DNA of 64,000 bases from the NCBI GenBank assembly GCA_963775275.1, contig CAVZII010000005.1, positions 2,976,001 through 3,040,000 of the forward strand, in the 5' to 3' direction. Position 1 is the stretch's first letter. Each line of letters begins with the position of its first letter. This document shows positions 61,988-64,000 of this stretch, in pieces. The notes beneath the pieces are model-generated. The model did no database searches. It was not told the origin of the DNA and saw only the letters and a list, made by a program, of their open reading frames with translations. The stretch comes from JANWHQ01 sp963775275. Lineage in GTDB: Bacteria; Pseudomonadota; Alphaproteobacteria; Caulobacterales; Caulobacteraceae. The translations under genes and the position numbers were made by a program.

Positions 61988-62825
61988 TCAGTGAGGCTTG
62001 GCGCCCGGCTTCGCCGGCGCCCGGTCGAAGCCAAGAGCGAACTGCAGCTGGGCGCCCTCGACGGGGTGGCCGTCGTCCGTCCAGGGATCCACCGCCATGG
62101 TCGCGGCGATCGCCCAGGCCGCCGATCCGAAGCCCATGCCGGCAGGGTCGGCGACCATCTTGCAGTCGGACAGCTGACCCCCCTGGCCGATGAGGCGCTC
62201 CAGACCGACGCGTCCATGGCCGACGCCGGCCTTCGCCGCCTTGGCCGGGAAAGCCGCGCGCATCTGTTCGGGCGTGGGGCCGTGGACCCACGTGGGATTT
62301 CAGCAGGACGCGATCGTCCGGGCCGCCGGACGGCGGCTCCAGGGCGATGATCAGATCGACATAGAACGTCTGCTTCTTGCGGGGATCGGGCCGGTGCAGG
62401 GCGTGGAACAGCGGCAGCAGGTCCTTCGCGGCCGCGACATAGCCCTCTTCCTCGGGGGCCGCCTTGAGCACGTCACAGGTGTCCAGCCGCCCGCTCGGCT
62501 CGATGTCGCATCGGAACATCACGTGTCCCGGGCCTGACCTGGACGACAGCGCCGCGAAGGCCCGGCCGACGTCCTGGGCCGACGGGGCCGCCTCCCAGAC
62601 CGGCTCGGTGACGAAGGTCATGGCTTCGTAGCGCGAGTTGATGTTGAAGCGGACCTGGGCGTCCACGAGCTTGCCGGCGGTCGGCTTACCCGTGAACGAC
62701 TTGGCCCCGAGCGGGAACTTGTCGGTCAGCCCGAGCGCCGCCTTGCCGAAATCGAATCCCGGCGGCGCCTCGCGGGTCAGCTCGCAGTCCGACAGGCCGC
62801 CGCCATCGGCCGCCTTGCGCGTCAC
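61988..62825 (-). CDS. Protein of repeated TonB-C-like domains (one-base frameshift, N-terminus missing)
   Basis: Three weakly similar units are seen: LSDCELTREAPPGFDFGKAA, then GHVMFRCDIEPSGRLDTCDV, then QLSDCKMVADPAGMGFGSAA. This is the pattern of TonB C-terminal-like domains in Caulobacterales, each with a cysteine after an Asp or Thr. After VLLKSHVG one extra base near 62290 breaks the frame; without it GHGPTPEQMRAAFPAK follows. The first unit has no upstream beta strand and no signal peptide; GTG 62825 with GAGGGGG before it is the only start. The gene may be truncated near its 5' end, just downstream of secA. Confidence 0.55.
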
Positions 62826-62899
62826 GGCTTCCCCCTCTTCCCCAAGAAGAGAGAGGCGTGAACCCGGATGGTTTTCAACAGTGTGAGCCGAGGCTCCGC

Positions 62900-64000
62900 T
62901 CAGACCAGCGCGCCGTGGCAGTGCTTGAACTTCCTGCCCGAACCGCAGGGACAGGGGGAGTTGCGGCCCGTGCGGTCCCAGCCGGCGGGCAGGGCCGACA
63001 CCGGCAGGGCCTGGCGCTGGGCGGCGCTGAGCACGTTCGCCCCGCCCGCGGCGGCGAGCGCGGCGTTCTCGCCGGTGGAGGGATTCATGTGGACCTCGAA
63101 GATGTCCCCGATCGGCGCCGGCTCGATCGGCGGCGGCTCCTCGAAGCGGAACTCCACGGTCATCACCCAGCGGGTGACGTTGTGGCGAAGGTCCGCCAGC
63201 AGCTTCTCGAACAGGGAGAAGGCCTCGGTCTTGTACTCGTTCAAGGGATCGCGCTGCCCGTAGCCGCGAAGCCCGATGACGTTCCTGAGGTGATCCAGGT
63301 GCATCAGGTGCTCGCGCCATTGCAGATCGATCATCTGGAGCAGGAAGTTCTTCTCGACGCCGCGCATGTGCTCGACGCCGATCTGGGCTTCGCGCTCCTT
63401 GGCCCGCGCGTCGGCGGCCTTGACGATGCGCTGCTCGATCTCCTCGTTGGCGATGCCGTCCTCGGCCGCCCACGCCTTGATCGGCAGATCGAGGCCCAGA
63501 TCCTCCATGACCCGCTCATGCAGGCCCTCGACGTCCCACTGCTCGGCATAGGCCTTGGGCGGCAGGTGGCGCTGGACGATGTCCTCGATCGTCTCGCGGC
63601 GCATCTGGCCGACCTCCTCGGAGAGGTCGTCCGACTCCATGAACTCCTGGCGCTGCTCGAACACGGCCTTGCGCTGGTCGTTCACGACGTCGTCGTACTT
63701 CAGCAGGTTCTTGCGGATGTCGTAGTTGCGCGCCTCGACCTTCTTCTGGGCGGTGGCGATGGCCGAGTTCAGCCAGCGGTGGGTGATCGCCTCGCCTTCC
63801 GCCACGCCGAAGGTGCGCATGATCCCGTCCAGCCGCTCGCCGGCGAAGATGCGAAGCAGGTCGTCCTCGCACGACAGGAAGAACTTGGAGTGGCCCGGGT
63901 CGCCCTGGCGGCCTGTGCGGCCGCGAAGCTGGTTGTCGATGCGCCGGCTCTCGTGCCGCTCGGTGCCCAGGACATAGAGCCCGCCGGCCGCCAGGGCCTT
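62900..64000 (-). CDS. secA: Preprotein translocase ATPase SecA, C-terminal part
   Basis: The ATPase that pushes preproteins through SecYEG. The window holds the last 366 residues, starting near the second helicase half: ALAAGGLYVLGTERHESRRI, then NQLRGRTGRQGDPG and the helical wing and scaffold (KKVEARNYDIRKNLLKYDDV). The C-terminus is a long linker ending in the zinc-binding SEC-C motif RNSPCPCGSGRKFKHCHGA, needed for SecB and phospholipid contact. The frame is open to the window edge with no break. The 5' part lies outside the window. Confidence 0.97.
   Translation of the reverse strand, partial: KALAAGGLYVLGTERHESRRIDNQLRGRTGRQGDPGHSKFFLSCEDDLLRIFAGERLDGIMRTFGVAEGEAITHRWLNSAIATAQKKVEARNYDIRKNLLKYDDVVNDQRKAVFEQRQEFMESDDLSEEVGQMRRETIEDIVQRHLPPKAYAEQWDVEGLHERVMEDLGLDLPIKAWAAEDGIANEEIEQRIVKAADARAKEREAQIGVEHMRGVEKNFLLQMIDLQWREHLMHLDHLRNVIGLRGYGQRDPLNEYKTEAFSLFEKLLADLRHNVTRWVMTVEFRFEEPPPIEPAPIGDIFEVHMNPSTGENAALAAAGGANVLSAAQRQALPVSALPAGWDRTGRNSPCPCGSGRKFKHCHGALV

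Overview
The window looks like chromosomal DNA of a Caulobacteraceae member (alphaproteobacterium), most likely Phenylobacterium or a close relative of Caulobacter. This is inferred from the very high GC content, from the gene order ddl-ftsQ-ftsA ... ftsZ ... lpxC-bamD-recN-ligA and hypothetical-xerD next to aroK-aroB-CorC, from CtrA-type boxes (TTAA-N7-TTAA) and GANTC sites at ftsQ and ftsZ, and from an FtsZ whose ends match the Caulobacter type. No tRNA, rRNA or CRISPR array was seen.

Layout. 0-8.2 kb: end of an M28-type peptidase, then ddl, ftsQ, ftsA, a GSCFA protein, two secreted hypotheticals and ftsZ. 8.5-18 kb: an accessory block inside the division/envelope cluster, with a VapBC-type toxin-antitoxin pair, a sulfotransferase-like protein, a phosphoesterase with duplicated N-terminal modules, an ABC exporter, an unknown protein and a GH64-like protein. 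18-24.4 kb: lpxC, bamD, recN, ligA, separated by structured palindromic repeats. 24.3-31.1 kb: a DUF559 nuclease-like gene bracketed by inverted repeats, DUF427, a peptide transporter, two membrane proteins, a glycosyltransferase and a double methyltransferase. 31.2-38.7 kb: a variable region with a TonB-dependent receptor whose 3' end is duplicated around an AT-rich two-gene insert, a HicA/HicB-like pair, a broken DUF6471 gene and an IS4-type element. 38.7-50.3 kb: J-domain protein, BolA, an XRE regulator, a LysR gene divergent from a tightly overlapping four-gene operon, DoxX, CorC-aroB-aroK, xerD and a GNAT enzyme. 50.4-64 kb: GST, a Fur-box-linked flavin operon, accA, an LprI-like protein, threonine aldolase, a B12/radical-SAM enzyme, an M23 peptidase, aldo/keto reductase, a BLUF photoreceptor, a TonB-C-like protein and the 3' part of secA.

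Four loci stand out. (1) A 57-75 bp double-hairpin repeat family with compensatory arm changes. One inverted pair encloses a DUF559 gene like a mini-transposon, and another copy has received an IS4-type element in its loop. (2) A Fur-controlled operon of outer-membrane protein, FMN-binding protein, ApbE and a His-rich four-helix membrane protein. (3) The 151-bp direct repeat at the receptor 3' end with a foreign-looking insert. (4) The LysR-linked operon with a degenerate isochorismatase-like protein.

Caution: at least six conserved genes (ftsZ, ligA, accA, the J-domain gene, the BLUF gene and a TonB-C-like gene) each carry one extra base. Three of these genes are normally essential, so uncorrected insertion errors in the source sequence are the likeliest cause. 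Small ORF disruptions elsewhere should be read with that in mind.
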